Assembly: GCA_964383505.1 (NCBI GenBank)
Contig: CAYLHB010000017.1
Location: 1-16,323, forward strand
DNA length: 16,323 bases
Direction: 5' to 3'
Origin: CAYLHB01 sp964383505
GTDB taxonomy: Bacteria > Patescibacteriota > Minisyncoccia > Phycocordibacterales > UBA12088
The position numbers and the translations under genes are program-made. Under the pieces are notes generated by a model that was not told the origin of the DNA, searched no databases, and saw nothing but the letters and a program-made list of their open reading frames with translations. Below are positions 6,237 through 13,561 of this stretch, piece by piece. The number at the start of each line of letters is the position of its first letter. Position 1 is the first letter of the stretch.

Positions 6237-7457
6237 ATGGAGCAACACGCACCGCGTTTGTTAGGTACATCGTCGGACTTCCCGAGCTTGAAACGTAAGG
6301 GTACCGTGTATCTCGACACTGCCGCAACCTCTCTTACCCCAGAACCGGTCCTGCATGCAATGGAGACATACTACCGCGAGTACCGCGCAAGCACGCACCG
6401 CGGGCTCTACGCGAGTGCGCTTCGCGCGACTGATGAGTACGAGAGTGTCCGGGCACGCATCGCTACCTTCATAGGAGCAATGCCGAATGAAATTGTGTTC
6501 ACGAGTGGAGCAACCGCCGCATCCAACATGCTCGTGTATGCACTTGAGCAATCATTTAACCTTTCTAAAGGCGACGAGATCGTGGCCACGGTCATGGAGC
6601 ACCACGCGGCGCTACTCCCATTACAGGAGCTCTCCAAACGAAACGGTCTTACGCTCACACACATTCCCCTTAAAGACCTCGCGCTTGACTATGAGAAAGC
6701 GAAGTCTTTGATTACGGAAAGGACGAAGGTTGTTTCCGTCATGCTTGCGAGCAACGTCTTGGGAACCATCAATACTGTTGCGCGTATTGCCAAGCGGGCG
6801 CATGAGGTTGGGGCGATCGTGGCGGTTGATGCCACAACGGCAGTGGGCCACCTTCCGATCAATGTTCATGGGCTTCATTGCGACTTCCTCTACTTTTCCG
6901 GCCACAAGATGTGCGGGCCGACCGGCGTGGGGGTGCTCTACGGAAAGCAAGAAAGACTGGGGACATTGAAACCGGGATACTTTGGTGGCGGCATCGTGGA
7001 CGAGGTGAGTCTCACGGACGCACAGTGGACCACTTCCCCGCACCGCTTTGAAGCGGGAACTCCCAACATCGCGGGGGTAGTCGGCCTTGGTGCCGCGGTG
7101 GACTACCTCACCAACATCGGCATGGAAGCAATCCATGCGCATGTACAATTACTTACCTCATACCTCCATGACACGCTCCGCGAGGTGCCCGGTCTCACTC
7201 TCTACAGTGCACCTTCGGAGCGCAACGTCGGCATCGTGTCGTTTACCATGGAGGGCATCCACCCGCATGACATCGCCCAAATCTGCGCCGATCACGGGGT
7301 CGCTATCCGCGCCGGCCACCACTGCGCTCAACCCCTCCACCAAGTACTCGGAGTTCCGGCAACAGCACGTGCAAGCGTCTACCTGTATACTACCCATGCG
7401 GATATAGATGCGCTCAAAGACGCACTCACCAACGCTCGCAAAGTCTTCAGCTACTAA
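6237..7457 (+). CDS. sufS: SufS-type cysteine desulfurase (group II)
   Basis: SufS takes sulfur from cysteine as an enzyme persulfide and passes it to SufU. The 406-aa protein has the fold-type I PLP pattern: YLDTAAT at 25-31, EHHAALLP at 121-128, VAVDATT at 195-201, the PLP lysine K224 in FSGHKMCGPTG, and the catalytic C363 in RAGHHCAQP. The GHHCAQP motif marks the SufS and not the IscS group. Two usual motifs are altered: LDNAAT is LDTAAT, and DGAQ is DATT, so a residue that normally contacts PLP is changed. The ATG at 6237 lies six bases after a TACCAT box (6225-6230); an upstream in-frame TTG at 6213 has no ribosome site. sufU follows after seven bases. Confidence 0.93.
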   Translation: MEQHAPRLLGTSSDFPSLKRKGTVYLDTAATSLTPEPVLHAMETYYREYRASTHRGLYASALRATDEYESVRARIATFIGAMPNEIVFTSGATAASNMLVYALEQSFNLSKGDEIVATVMEHHAALLPLQELSKRNGLTLTHIPLKDLALDYEKAKSLITERTKVVSVMLASNVLGTINTVARIAKRAHEVGAIVAVDATTAVGHLPINVHGLHCDFLYFSGHKMCGPTGVGVLYGKQERLGTLKPGYFGGGIVDEVSLTDAQWTTSPHRFEAGTPNIAGVVGLGAAVDYLTNIGMEAIHAHVQLLTSYLHDTLREVPGLTLYSAPSERNVGIVSFTMEGIHPHDIAQICADHGVAIRAGHHCAQPLHQVLGVPATARASVYLYTTHADIDALKDALTNARKVFSY

Positions 7458-7464
7458 CACGTTC

Positions 7465-7839
7465 ATGCACGAAATTTACCAGCAACACATCCTCGCTCAT
7501 GCCCGCAGTAACGCGCACAGGGGCGCACTCTCACACGCCACGCACGTGGGTCGCTCACAGAACGCCTCATGCGGAGATGACCTCACACTTCGGCTTCGTA
7601 TCGAAAACGAAAGTATTGCAGAAGCGTCGTTTGAGGGCATTGGGTGTGCCATATCACAAGCCGCCGCAAGTCTCCTCACCGAAACACTCACCAACATGCC
7701 TATTGCGGAAGCGGCACAGCTTACTGAACGCGATGTGGACCATCTGCTTGGTTTTACGGTAAGCGGCGGGAGGGAGAAATGCGCGTACCTCGTACTAGCC
7801 GCGCTCCACAAAGCACTCGACAGCCATGAAAACGCTTGA
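7465..7839 (+). CDS. sufU: SufU-like sulfur acceptor/scaffold protein
   Basis: SufU accepts the persulfide from SufS; in Gram-positive bacteria it does so through a zinc site made of three Cys and one Asp. This 124-aa protein keeps them: C36 and D38 in NASCGDDL, C61 in GIGCAISQAAASLL, and C106 in GREKCAYLVL. It starts at ATG 7465 (MHEIYQQHIL), seven bases after sufS, with no visible ribosome site, so it is probably translated by coupling. Its end overlaps sufC by 14 bases. The GIGCAISQA motif and the neighbours favour SufU over classical IscU. Confidence 0.9.
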   Translation: MHEIYQQHILAHARSNAHRGALSHATHVGRSQNASCGDDLTLRLRIENESIAEASFEGIGCAISQAAASLLTETLTNMPIAEAAQLTERDVDHLLGFTVSGGREKCAYLVLAALHKALDSHENA

Positions 7840-8530
7840 GGTACAAAACGTGTCGGTTGAGGTTGAGGGGAGCGAGGTGGTGCACGACGCGTCTTTTTCG
7901 CTCTTGCCAGGCACACTCACACTCCTTACCGGCAAAAATGGCTCGGGAAAAAGCTCGCTTGTGCAAGCGCTCATGGGGCACCCGCACTACCACATCACAC
8001 AGGGCACCATTGTACTTAACGGAGAGAATATCACGCACCTGCCACCTCACGAGAGAGCAAAGCGAGGGCTCTTCCTCTCATTCCAACACGTACCCAAAGT
8101 AGGCGGCGTGTCGCTCGGCACCTTTCTCCATAAAGCGTATGAGGCAACACAGTGCCGAGAAATACCAGCGCTCGAGTTTTACCTCTCGCTCAAAGAGCGC
8201 GTGGAATCACTAGGACTCAATAGCTCACTCCTTGACCGGCCGGTGTCAGAAGGACTCTCGGGTGGCGAGCGCAAGCAGAGCGAGCTCATTCAGCTCCTCG
8301 CATTTGAGCCGAAGTACGCGCTCCTTGACGAGATAGACTCAGGTGTCGACCACGTCGCACTTGCACGCATGTTTGAGACCATCCGTTCGCTCGCGGAATC
8401 GTCCCGTATCGGATTTCTTCTGATTTCCCACCACCCCACACTCGAAGCACTCCTCTCACCACACACGGTTTATCGTATGGAGGGTGGGCGTCTCACCACT
8501 GCTTCACAACCTGGGTCGATATCCTCGTAA
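7826..8530 (+). CDS. sufC: SufC, ATPase of the SUF complex
   Basis: SufC is the soluble ABC-type ATPase that drives conformational change in SufB. The 234-aa protein shows Walker A GKNGSGKS (36-43), Q-loop FQHV (Q87), signature LSGGERKQ (144-151), Walker B YALLDEIDSGVD (164-175) and the switch histidine in LISHHP (H202). LDEIDSG is typical of SufC. The gene begins inside the sufU end (overlap 7826-7839), which indicates one operon sufS-sufU-sufC. Its 3' end overlaps the 3' end of the opposing murI by 38 bases. No second SufB/SufD-like gene is seen. Confidence 0.95.
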   Translation: MKTLEVQNVSVEVEGSEVVHDASFSLLPGTLTLLTGKNGSGKSSLVQALMGHPHYHITQGTIVLNGENITHLPPHERAKRGLFLSFQHVPKVGGVSLGTFLHKAYEATQCREIPALEFYLSLKERVESLGLNSSLLDRPVSEGLSGGERKQSELIQLLAFEPKYALLDEIDSGVDHVALARMFETIRSLAESSRIGFLLISHHPTLEALLSPHTVYRMEGGRLTTASQPGSISS

Positions 8531-9233
8531 AAAATGGAGAGTCTGCACTTGTGATAAACCGCACCGTACCCCTTCCTTCACACAAGAACCTCTGCGTTGC
8601 CGCATCTGCAACCGCCTCCGCAGGGTCCACAATGGTGAGGTGGGTGCCACATTCGTTAAGCACACGTTCAAAGATATCGCGCACAAGGGGGTAGTGCGTA
8701 CATCCGAGGAGAAGAGTATCGAACTCTTTTTGTATCCACGGCTCGAGCGCGTCACGTACCACACGGTACTGTTCCTCTTTAGGTGCGTCCGACTCTATGA
8801 GCGTCACAAGCTCCGGAATAGCCACACCTGTTGACTCAACACCCAGCATACGAAAGCCATCCTGGTACACTCGACTCTCAATGGTGGCACGTGTGGCCAC
8901 GACCAAGACGCGAGCGACCTTGCCTCTAAAACTCGCCACCGTTGGCCCCACCATCTCAATGAGTGACACACGCGGAAGGTTTAGGATTTCAAACATCGGG
9001 AGCACGATAGAAACCGACACGCTGTTACAAGCGCTTATAATTTCCGTGGCCCCTTCATCAATGAGTTTCTGAATACCAAGCACGGTGAGCGCACCGAGCT
9101 CCTCCCTGCTCTTGTTCCCATACGGTGCGTTCTTAAGGTCCCCGAAGTACACCACATCTGCCTGTGGTGCACGCTTCCGCAGTGCCCGCAAGACCGAGAG
9201 CCCACCCGAACCTGAATCAAAGATGCCGATCAT
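8493..9233 (-). CDS. murI: Glutamate racemase MurI
   Basis: MurI converts L-glutamate to D-glutamate for peptidoglycan. The 246-aa protein has FDSGSGGLSVL at 5-15, the YFGDLKNAPYGNKS block, the first catalytic cysteine in ISACNSVS (C69), and the second in LLLGCTHYPL (C178, with H180). The usual ACNTA is ACNSV here. The ATG at 9231-9233 lies five bases after a TATTGT box (9239-9244), which suggests a leaderless transcript separate from the relBE-like pair upstream. The 3' ends of murI and sufC overlap by 38 bases. Confidence 0.95.
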   Translation of the reverse strand: MIGIFDSGSGGLSVLRALRKRAPQADVVYFGDLKNAPYGNKSREELGALTVLGIQKLIDEGATEIISACNSVSVSIVLPMFEILNLPRVSLIEMVGPTVASFRGKVARVLVVATRATIESRVYQDGFRMLGVESTGVAIPELVTLIESDAPKEEQYRVVRDALEPWIQKEFDTLLLGCTHYPLVRDIFERVLNECGTHLTIVDPAEAVADAATQRFLCEGRGTVRFITSADSPFFTRISTQVVKQW

Positions 9234-9238
9234 GTTTT

Positions 9239-9272
9239 ACAATATGGGTGCATGTACATACACTCATGTACA
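9239..9272 (-). promoter_or_regulatory. Upstream region of murI with -10 box and repeated CATGTACA
   Basis: TATTGT on the minus strand (9239-9244) ends five bases before the murI ATG. The plus strand shows CATGTACA twice (9251-9258 and 9265-9272), 14 bases apart. That is more than half a helical turn but close to one and a third turns, so a regulator site is possible. No good -35 box is seen. Confidence 0.4.
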
Positions 9273-9297
9273 AGGCTTGTGTACACTTGATGCAGAA

Positions 9298-9558
9298 TTA
9301 TGAGTACAACTCACTATGCGTGCCAATGAATATAAAATATGCAAGGTCTTCTGACACTGGCTCATACACTGCACGTACGTCACCGGTAACATCAATACTT
9401 CGATACCCCTTGTAGACGCCATGCAGTGCGTGGTTGCGGAGTGACGACGCAAAGGGGTCTTTACGGAAAGCTACTAACCGCGCGTCACATTTTATGCGTG
9501 TACGCTGTGGCAGTGCCCGGTACTGCTTTACAAAATTTTTATGGAATGCAACATCCAT
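9298..9558 (-). CDS. RelE/YafQ-like mRNA interferase toxin
   Basis: The 86-aa basic protein has the YafQ-type pattern: FHKNFVKQYRALP at the N-terminus, then RKDPFASSLRNHALHG, YKGYRSIDVTGDVRAVYE and the C-terminal GTHSELY. The late histidine matches the catalytic histidine of the TGTHADLF motif in YafQ. Such toxins cut mRNA on the ribosome. The ATG at 9556-9558 lies two bases after the antitoxin stop, giving the usual antitoxin-first operon. The downstream gene is murI, with its own promoter. Confidence 0.88.
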   Translation of the reverse strand: MDVAFHKNFVKQYRALPQRTRIKCDARLVAFRKDPFASSLRNHALHGVYKGYRSIDVTGDVRAVYEPVSEDLAYFIFIGTHSELYS

Positions 9559-9560
9559 GG

Positions 9561-9833
9561 CTATGCATGGAGATATGCAAGCATCTCCTCATTGGTGGAA
9601 AAACGCTTCGAGCTGTTTTTCCTTTTGAGGCGGTCTCTGCTTGCTTCATGCAGTAACTTTGCCACTTCCGCCCGTGGTCGCGGTTCAATCATGAGGTGCA
9701 CTTCCCTCGCACGAATGAACTCCTTCAAATATGCGTTCACAATTGTTGAGAGTGGCACACCAAGCCGACCGGCAAGCTCCTGCGCCTTCTCTTTTACCTC
9801 TGTATCAGTTTTAACATTGAGTACCGTCTTCAT
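9561..9833 (-). CDS. RelB/DinJ-like antitoxin
   Basis: The 90-aa protein starts MKTVLNVKTDTEVKEKAQEL and continues AGRLGVPLSTIVNAYLKEF, the ribbon-helix-helix of RelB/DinJ antitoxins. The C-terminal half (SSKRFSTNEEMLAYLHA) should wrap the toxin. The ATG at 9831-9833 is six bases after a TACAAT box with a TTGACA box 17 bases further up, so the mRNA is predicted to be leaderless. It likely represses its own operon through the palindrome at 9841-9852. Confidence 0.88.
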   Translation of the reverse strand: MKTVLNVKTDTEVKEKAQELAGRLGVPLSTIVNAYLKEFIRAREVHLMIEPRPRAEVAKLLHEASRDRLKRKNSSKRFSTNEEMLAYLHA

Positions 9834-9839
9834 ATTACT

Positions 9840-9868
9840 ATTGTATATACAACGGTTACTTATGTCAA
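9840..9868 (-). promoter_or_regulatory. relBE-like promoter with palindromic operator
   Basis: On the minus strand TTGACA (9863-9868), a 17-base spacer and TACAAT (9840-9845) form a near-perfect promoter, six bases before the ATG. The perfect 12-base palindrome TTGTATATACAA (9841-9852) covers the -10 box, the expected place for antitoxin binding and autoregulation. Confidence 0.85.
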
Positions 9869-9887
9869 AGGCGGGTGTATGCCTCTC

Positions 9888-11624
9888 TTACCACCTCCCA
9901 CCCCCACCCCCGCCAAAGCCCCCGCCGGAAAAGCCGCCTCCTCCCGCGCCACTGCTTTTAGGAGCGGACATGGCCGCGACATCGCTCGTAAGGTGTGTAA
10001 GGTCGCTCGCGAGTGCAGTTGCAGTAAACATGGAGGTGTTCCCTCCATTATACCAATCGCGACCTGTCATAGTGAGACCCTCGAATTGTTCCGCCCACTG
10101 CTTCTCCACACGTAGCGCAACCGCGTACGGCAGGTAGCGGTCGAAAAGCTCCGGTGTTTTCTCGGGGGCATTATGGAACTCGAGGCGATCCTTTTCCGCC
10201 ACCGCAAGGTACCTACGAAAACCCTCGACGTGCTCATGCACCGCTACACCCAGAGCAGTTTTTGCGGGCATAAAGTAGCCGATGAACGCGATCACACACC
10301 CCGCGAGGGACACCCCCGCGCCCGCCACCGTGATGGCTGGGAGACCCACGATAACGAGTACCACGCCCGTCCCCACATACCAGAGCCGCACTTTCGCAGG
10401 ACTATGGGAGAAGTACCCCTGCGCCACCACCTCGTCGTAGATACGCTCATCCACCTCTTGTTTTTCCTTAACCCACGCATGCTTCATCTTTGAGAGGAGT
10501 GGTCCTCGCGCGATTCGTTCGGGCAACTCGTGGCTCCCCTCAAACTCCGACTGAAAGAGCTTCTCGAGAAGGAGCGCACCCACACCACTCACCTCATGCT
10601 CGCAGTTGAGCCGCTCAAACAAGTAGTCGGCGTCGGGAAACAGTCCAAACATCTTTTTCTCAATACGATGTATGCGAAGGTGTCCCCCGACGGCAAGCTC
10701 GATAATTTCTCCCACGAGCTCATGGTTTCCAAGTGACTCGTCGTACATGAGCCCCGCGACCGCGGGCCCCACCCCTTTAGGCGGCTCATACTCCGGCACA
10801 ATAGTCCCGCGCCCCCGAGGGTCGCGCCCTCGCGTGTACCACAGAAAGCCCATGAGGGCGAGTGCAAAGCCCGGAAGAAGAAACGAGAGCGCGACACGGA
10901 GCGGGTAGAAATCAAACCCTTCTCCACCATCTCCCGAAAGCTGTAGCCCCGCTCCCGAAATGGTGCCGGTTGCAAACGCAATCGCAATGGTAATGCCCTC
11001 CCCGGGCGCGAGCGATTCGGGCACCATGGTGTAGACACCGCGTCCGCCCCTGTCGACAAAACCAGAGCGCGTACAGCGCGTGTTCGTCCCGCGCGGACCC
11101 TTGTAGCAGGCACTGCTCGTCGCCACCGCCCCCTCGGGAATGAACACCTCCGCACTCACTACTTCCATGGGTACCTCCCATCCATCTCCCGTCACGTTCC
11201 AGTAGAACTCATCGAACTCATCATGAAAAAGGAAAGGTCCCTCGACTGAATATGAGAGCTTGTAGGTGTGTATGCCCGTAACAGTCTCATCCGGGTCACC
11301 CACCCTGAAGGTCACTTCGCCGTCCTCTCTTCGCTCCGAAACCTCGTAGGGATTGCCAAGCTCATCTGCCACACCCTCAAGATCGACATCGGCCACATAG
11401 GACCCCCGTGCCAAGCTGTAGCGGTAGGGTATCGTGCGCTCAATGCCGTGGGCGGGCTCATTGCCAAAGTCATACACGATGGTTTCACTCACGCTCAAGG
11501 TCGCGTTCTTGTGAATCACAATACCGCTCTCAAACGAGAGAATGCGGTCGACCGCATGGGTGGGTATGGGCGCGCACCACACCCCCACAAAGAAAAGCGC
11601 GCAGATAGCTACCAAGCTTCGCAT
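9888..11624 (-). CDS. DUF2207-domain membrane protein with signal peptide and Gly-rich tail
   Basis: The 578-aa protein begins MRSLVAICALFFVGVWCAPI and a likely cleavage follows THA. The extracellular part (about 22-250) has the DUF2207 pattern: IVIHKNATLSVSETIVYDFG, GIERTIPYRY and YWNVTGDGWEVP. A membrane segment is next (VALSFLLPGFALALMGFLWY), then a cytosolic part that includes VGPAVAGLMYDE. A pair of membrane segments follows (VVLVIVGLPAITVAGAG, LAGCVIAFIGYFM), then a soluble part with EGFRRYLAVAEKDRL, and a glycine-rich C-terminus. These are the usual DUF2207 parts, whose role is unknown. I start at the ATG at 11622-11624. TATGAT (11631-11636) ends exactly six bases before it, and the longer frame runs into the preceding gene. 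The MerR-type gene ends 27 bases upstream. Confidence 0.88.
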   Translation of the reverse strand: MRSLVAICALFFVGVWCAPIPTHAVDRILSFESGIVIHKNATLSVSETIVYDFGNEPAHGIERTIPYRYSLARGSYVADVDLEGVADELGNPYEVSERREDGEVTFRVGDPDETVTGIHTYKLSYSVEGPFLFHDEFDEFYWNVTGDGWEVPMEVVSAEVFIPEGAVATSSACYKGPRGTNTRCTRSGFVDRGGRGVYTMVPESLAPGEGITIAIAFATGTISGAGLQLSGDGGEGFDFYPLRVALSFLLPGFALALMGFLWYTRGRDPRGRGTIVPEYEPPKGVGPAVAGLMYDESLGNHELVGEIIELAVGGHLRIHRIEKKMFGLFPDADYLFERLNCEHEVSGVGALLLEKLFQSEFEGSHELPERIARGPLLSKMKHAWVKEKQEVDERIYDEVVAQGYFSHSPAKVRLWYVGTGVVLVIVGLPAITVAGAGVSLAGCVIAFIGYFMPAKTALGVAVHEHVEGFRRYLAVAEKDRLEFHNAPEKTPELFDRYLPYAVALRVEKQWAEQFEGLTMTGRDWYNGGNTSMFTATALASDLTHLTSDVAAMSAPKSSGAGGGGFSGGGFGGGGGGRW

Positions 11625-11630
11625 GGGGGT

Positions 11631-11636
11631 ATCATA
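11631..11636 (-). promoter_or_regulatory. -10 box of the DUF2207 gene, leaderless
   Basis: TATGAT on the minus strand lies six bases before the start codon at 11624. No strong -35 box is seen. It fits the leaderless pattern at other genes here and would allow expression apart from the MerR-type gene just upstream. Confidence 0.6.
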
Positions 11637-11650
11637 CCGCACCTTACGCC

Positions 11651-12505
11651 TTATTTTGAGCGGCGCGAGGTTGCGAGCATGTCCGCAAGTTCCCGTAGTG
11701 TTTCGGGCATGCAAACTCCTTTCAGTACTCCACATGCGGCACGCTCTGTGAGCGACCACCCGCTTCCACCGAGGAAAATCGTGGTGTGGGGCAACGCGAA
11801 AGCAAGGTCTCGCACAAGAGGGGTGTGTTCGCGACGGCTTTTGTATACCTTACTAAGTGCAAGTATATGTGCTTCAAACCTTTTTGCCCCACTTATCAAC
11901 TCGCGTTCGGGCACATTTATGCCAAGCACAATGGGCCGGTACCCACTTCCGGCAAACACAAGGGAGAGTAGCACAAGCGCAAGCTCATGGTTCTCACCTG
12001 GTACACACGCGAGCATCGCACCGGGCACCTCCATAGACACATCGCCCATGAGTTCACGAAGCACGAGGAGATCACTACGAATGTAGAACGACATACGGTG
12101 CTCATCAGCGATATCAATCGCGCCCTTGAGCCACTCGGTGCCAATCATACGAAGCGCGGGCACCACCACACCTTCGAGTACACCCACCACGTCCCCACTG
12201 CCCACGTATGCGCTCACGAGGTACTCGCGTGCACCCCTCGTATCTCCCGCGAGGTGGAGGCGGTAGTAGAACGACGCATCGTAACTGCGCCCAAACTCCC
12301 GTACGCGCCGCAAGTGGTAGCTGTGGGCAACTCCCTTGTTTCTGCTACGCAAGAATGTGTCCATGTCACGCTTCGACACACGCCGATGCCCGCCCGCAGT
12401 ACGCTCCGCGGGAAGAATCCCCCTATCTATCCACCGCTTTACGGTGGACTCGTTGACCCCGAACATGCGGGCGAGCTCTGGAGGTGTGAAATGCACGTTT
12501 TGCAT
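11651..12505 (-). CDS. MerR-type regulator with CarH-like cobalamin-binding domain
   Basis: The 284-aa protein has an N-terminal MerR helix-turn-helix (HFTPPELARMFGVNESTVKR, then WIDRGILPAERTAGGHRR). A helical B12-cap domain follows with the Wx9EH motif: W125, nine residues, E135-H136. A Rossmann cobalamin domain comes last, with PGENHELA (H173 as lower ligand candidate), IVLGINVP and a late FLGGSGW. This is the layout of CarH/LitR photoreceptors, which use adenosylcobalamin as light sensor and repress DNA in the dark. The histidine after the Trp that forms the light-state bond in Thermus CarH is a leucine here (L126), so the light chemistry may differ. I choose the ATG at 12503-12505: a TTGACA-N17-TACCCT promoter ends six bases before it. 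The GTG at 12544 lies upstream of that promoter. Confidence 0.82.
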   Translation of the reverse strand: MQNVHFTPPELARMFGVNESTVKRWIDRGILPAERTAGGHRRVSKRDMDTFLRSRNKGVAHSYHLRRVREFGRSYDASFYYRLHLAGDTRGAREYLVSAYVGSGDVVGVLEGVVVPALRMIGTEWLKGAIDIADEHRMSFYIRSDLLVLRELMGDVSMEVPGAMLACVPGENHELALVLLSLVFAGSGYRPIVLGINVPERELISGAKRFEAHILALSKVYKSRREHTPLVRDLAFALPHTTIFLGGSGWSLTERAACGVLKGVCMPETLRELADMLATSRRSK

Positions 12506-12511
12506 GTTTAT

Positions 12512-12540
12512 AGGGTACTTGGTAGAGTTCGGTATGTCAA
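12512..12540 (-). promoter_or_regulatory. Promoter of the MerR/B12 regulator, leaderless
   Basis: On the minus strand TTGACA (12535-12540), 17 bases, then TACCCT (12512-12517), six bases before the ATG. A second TTGACA on the plus strand at 12557-12562 points toward the fasciclin gene. The 80-base divergent region could hold operators for the regulator. Confidence 0.75.
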
Positions 12541-12585
12541 TCACCCTTATTCACGATTGACAATTAATCACTCACCATCACTACC

Positions 12586-13110
12586 ATGAACCACTCACAC
12601 ATATTGAAGGGCACACTCGTGGCACTCGCACTCATTACCAGCACACAGGCATCGTCTGTGTACGCCGCCGATGTAGTGGACACCGCCGCGACGGTACCCG
12701 ACCTCTCGACACTCATCTCACTTGTCGAAACTGCGGGTCTCGTGGATGACCTCAAAACTGCGGAGGACATCACTGTGTTTGCACCGACCAATGAAGCATT
12801 TGCCCACCTCCCCAACGTGGTCACCAAGGCGATAGAAAAAGATCCGTCAATATTGAGCACCATCCTCCTCTACCATATTTCTCCCGACCGCTTGCGGGCC
12901 GCCGATGTCGTAGTGGCCAACTCGATTGATACGCTTGCGAACGACCCCATCAATGTACGCACTCCGGGGAGCAAAGTATTTGTTGACCGTGCGCAGGTGA
13001 CTGCAACGGACATAGAGACCGACAATGCGACGGTGCACCTTATAAACCGCGTGATGATTCCTTGGAACCTCATCGCGAGAGATGTGTGGCAAGCGCTCCG
13101 GCACAACTAG
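12586..13110 (+). CDS. Secreted fasciclin-domain protein
   Basis: The 174-aa protein has a signal peptide (MNHSHILKGTLVALALITST, cleavage probably after SSVYA) and a single fasciclin (FAS1) domain. DLSTLISLVETAGLVDDL opens the domain, ITVFAPTNEAFAHLP is the H1 motif, LLYHISPDRLRAADV is the central YH region, and ATVHLINRVMIP is the H2 motif. FAS1 domains act in adhesion outside the cell; in a small episymbiont this could be host contact, which is inference. A TTGACA lies at 12557-12562, but no good -10 box sits at the right distance. The gene is divergent from the MerR/B12 regulator, so light or B12 control is possible. A hairpin at 13132-13156 follows. Confidence 0.9.
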   Translation: MNHSHILKGTLVALALITSTQASSVYAADVVDTAATVPDLSTLISLVETAGLVDDLKTAEDITVFAPTNEAFAHLPNVVTKAIEKDPSILSTILLYHISPDRLRAADVVVANSIDTLANDPINVRTPGSKVFVDRAQVTATDIETDNATVHLINRVMIPWNLIARDVWQALRHN

Positions 13111-13131
13111 GCACAGTCGTCGCCACATCGT

Positions 13132-13160
13132 ACAAACCGCCCAATGGGCGGTTTGTGTGA
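13132..13160 (+). terminator. Hairpin terminator behind the fasciclin gene
   Basis: Arms ACAAACCGCCCA (13132-13143) and TGGGCGGTTTGT (13145-13156) form a strong stem 21 bases after the stop. The T-content after it is poor (GTTTGTGTGAC), so termination may be imperfect on the plus strand. Confidence 0.65.
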
Positions 13161-13351
13161 CACGACCTAGGCCGGCTCGACAGCCCCATGCGACGCATGG
13201 GGACCCGCTGCCTGCGCCCTTCGAGTCTCCCACGCCCCGCACCACAATAGTCGCGCATGCTTCGCATGCACTCCTTTGTGGTCTGGTGTGACATACTCGA
13301 ACTTCCACCACATGCCATCATTCCTCTCTCTTACATTGTTCCTACCCTAAG
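13161..13351. other. 190-base non-coding stretch with several hairpins
   Basis: Between the fasciclin terminator and tRNA-Leu no ORF is convincing. It holds perfect short hairpins CCCCATGC-GAC-GCATGGGG and GCATGC-TTC-GCATGC. I checked both strands by eye for tmRNA, SRP RNA and RNase P motifs and found none. It could be a long tRNA trailer or an unknown structured RNA. Confidence 0.4.
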
Positions 13352-13433
13352 TGGGCGCGGGGAGACTCGAACTCCCAAGGGTCGCCCCATACGCTTCTGA
13401 GACGTACGCGTATACCAATTCCGCCACGCGCCC
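13352..13433 (-). tRNA. tRNA-Leu(CAG)
   Basis: On the minus strand GGGCGCG opens the acceptor stem and CGCGCCC closes it with discriminator A. The D-arm GCGGAATTGGTATACGC is typical of tRNA-Leu. The anticodon loop CTCAGAA gives anticodon CAG on the stem TACGT/GCGTA. A long variable arm and a normal T-arm (GGGAG-TTCGAGT-CTCCC) follow. No CCA is encoded (the next bases are CTT), so it must be added by an enzyme. 82 bases. Confidence 0.95.
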
Positions 13434-13523
13434 ACTCAAGGAGGGAACATTAGCACCTGCATTAAAAACGTTCCTACCATACCACACTTTCTATACCCTA
13501 TCTCCGTCAGAGGGCATGCTTGG

Positions 13524-13552
13524 TTGCGTCGTAAACCATATATAGGCACAAT
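13524..13552 (+). promoter_or_regulatory. Promoter of the S9 peptidase gene
   Basis: TTGCGT (13524-13529), a 17-base spacer and CACAAT (13547-13552). The predicted start lies about two or three bases before the ATG at 13562, again giving almost no leader. A TATATA at 13539-13544 is an alternative -10. Confidence 0.5.
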
Positions 13553-13561
13553 AAGGGAACT

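Noticed and set aside
12542..12544. GTG as start of the MerR/B12 gene
   Set aside because: It lies upstream of a TTGACA-N17-TACCCT promoter that points to the ATG at 12505, where the HTH domain also begins at its usual position.
12847..13321. Minus-strand frames behind the fasciclin gene
   Set aside because: They are antisense to the FAS1 domain or built from the hairpin-rich spacer, with no ribosome site or family motif.
13351..13545. Short plus-strand ORF beginning MGAGRLELPRVAP
   Set aside because: It is a translation of the complement of tRNA-Leu, a common false protein.
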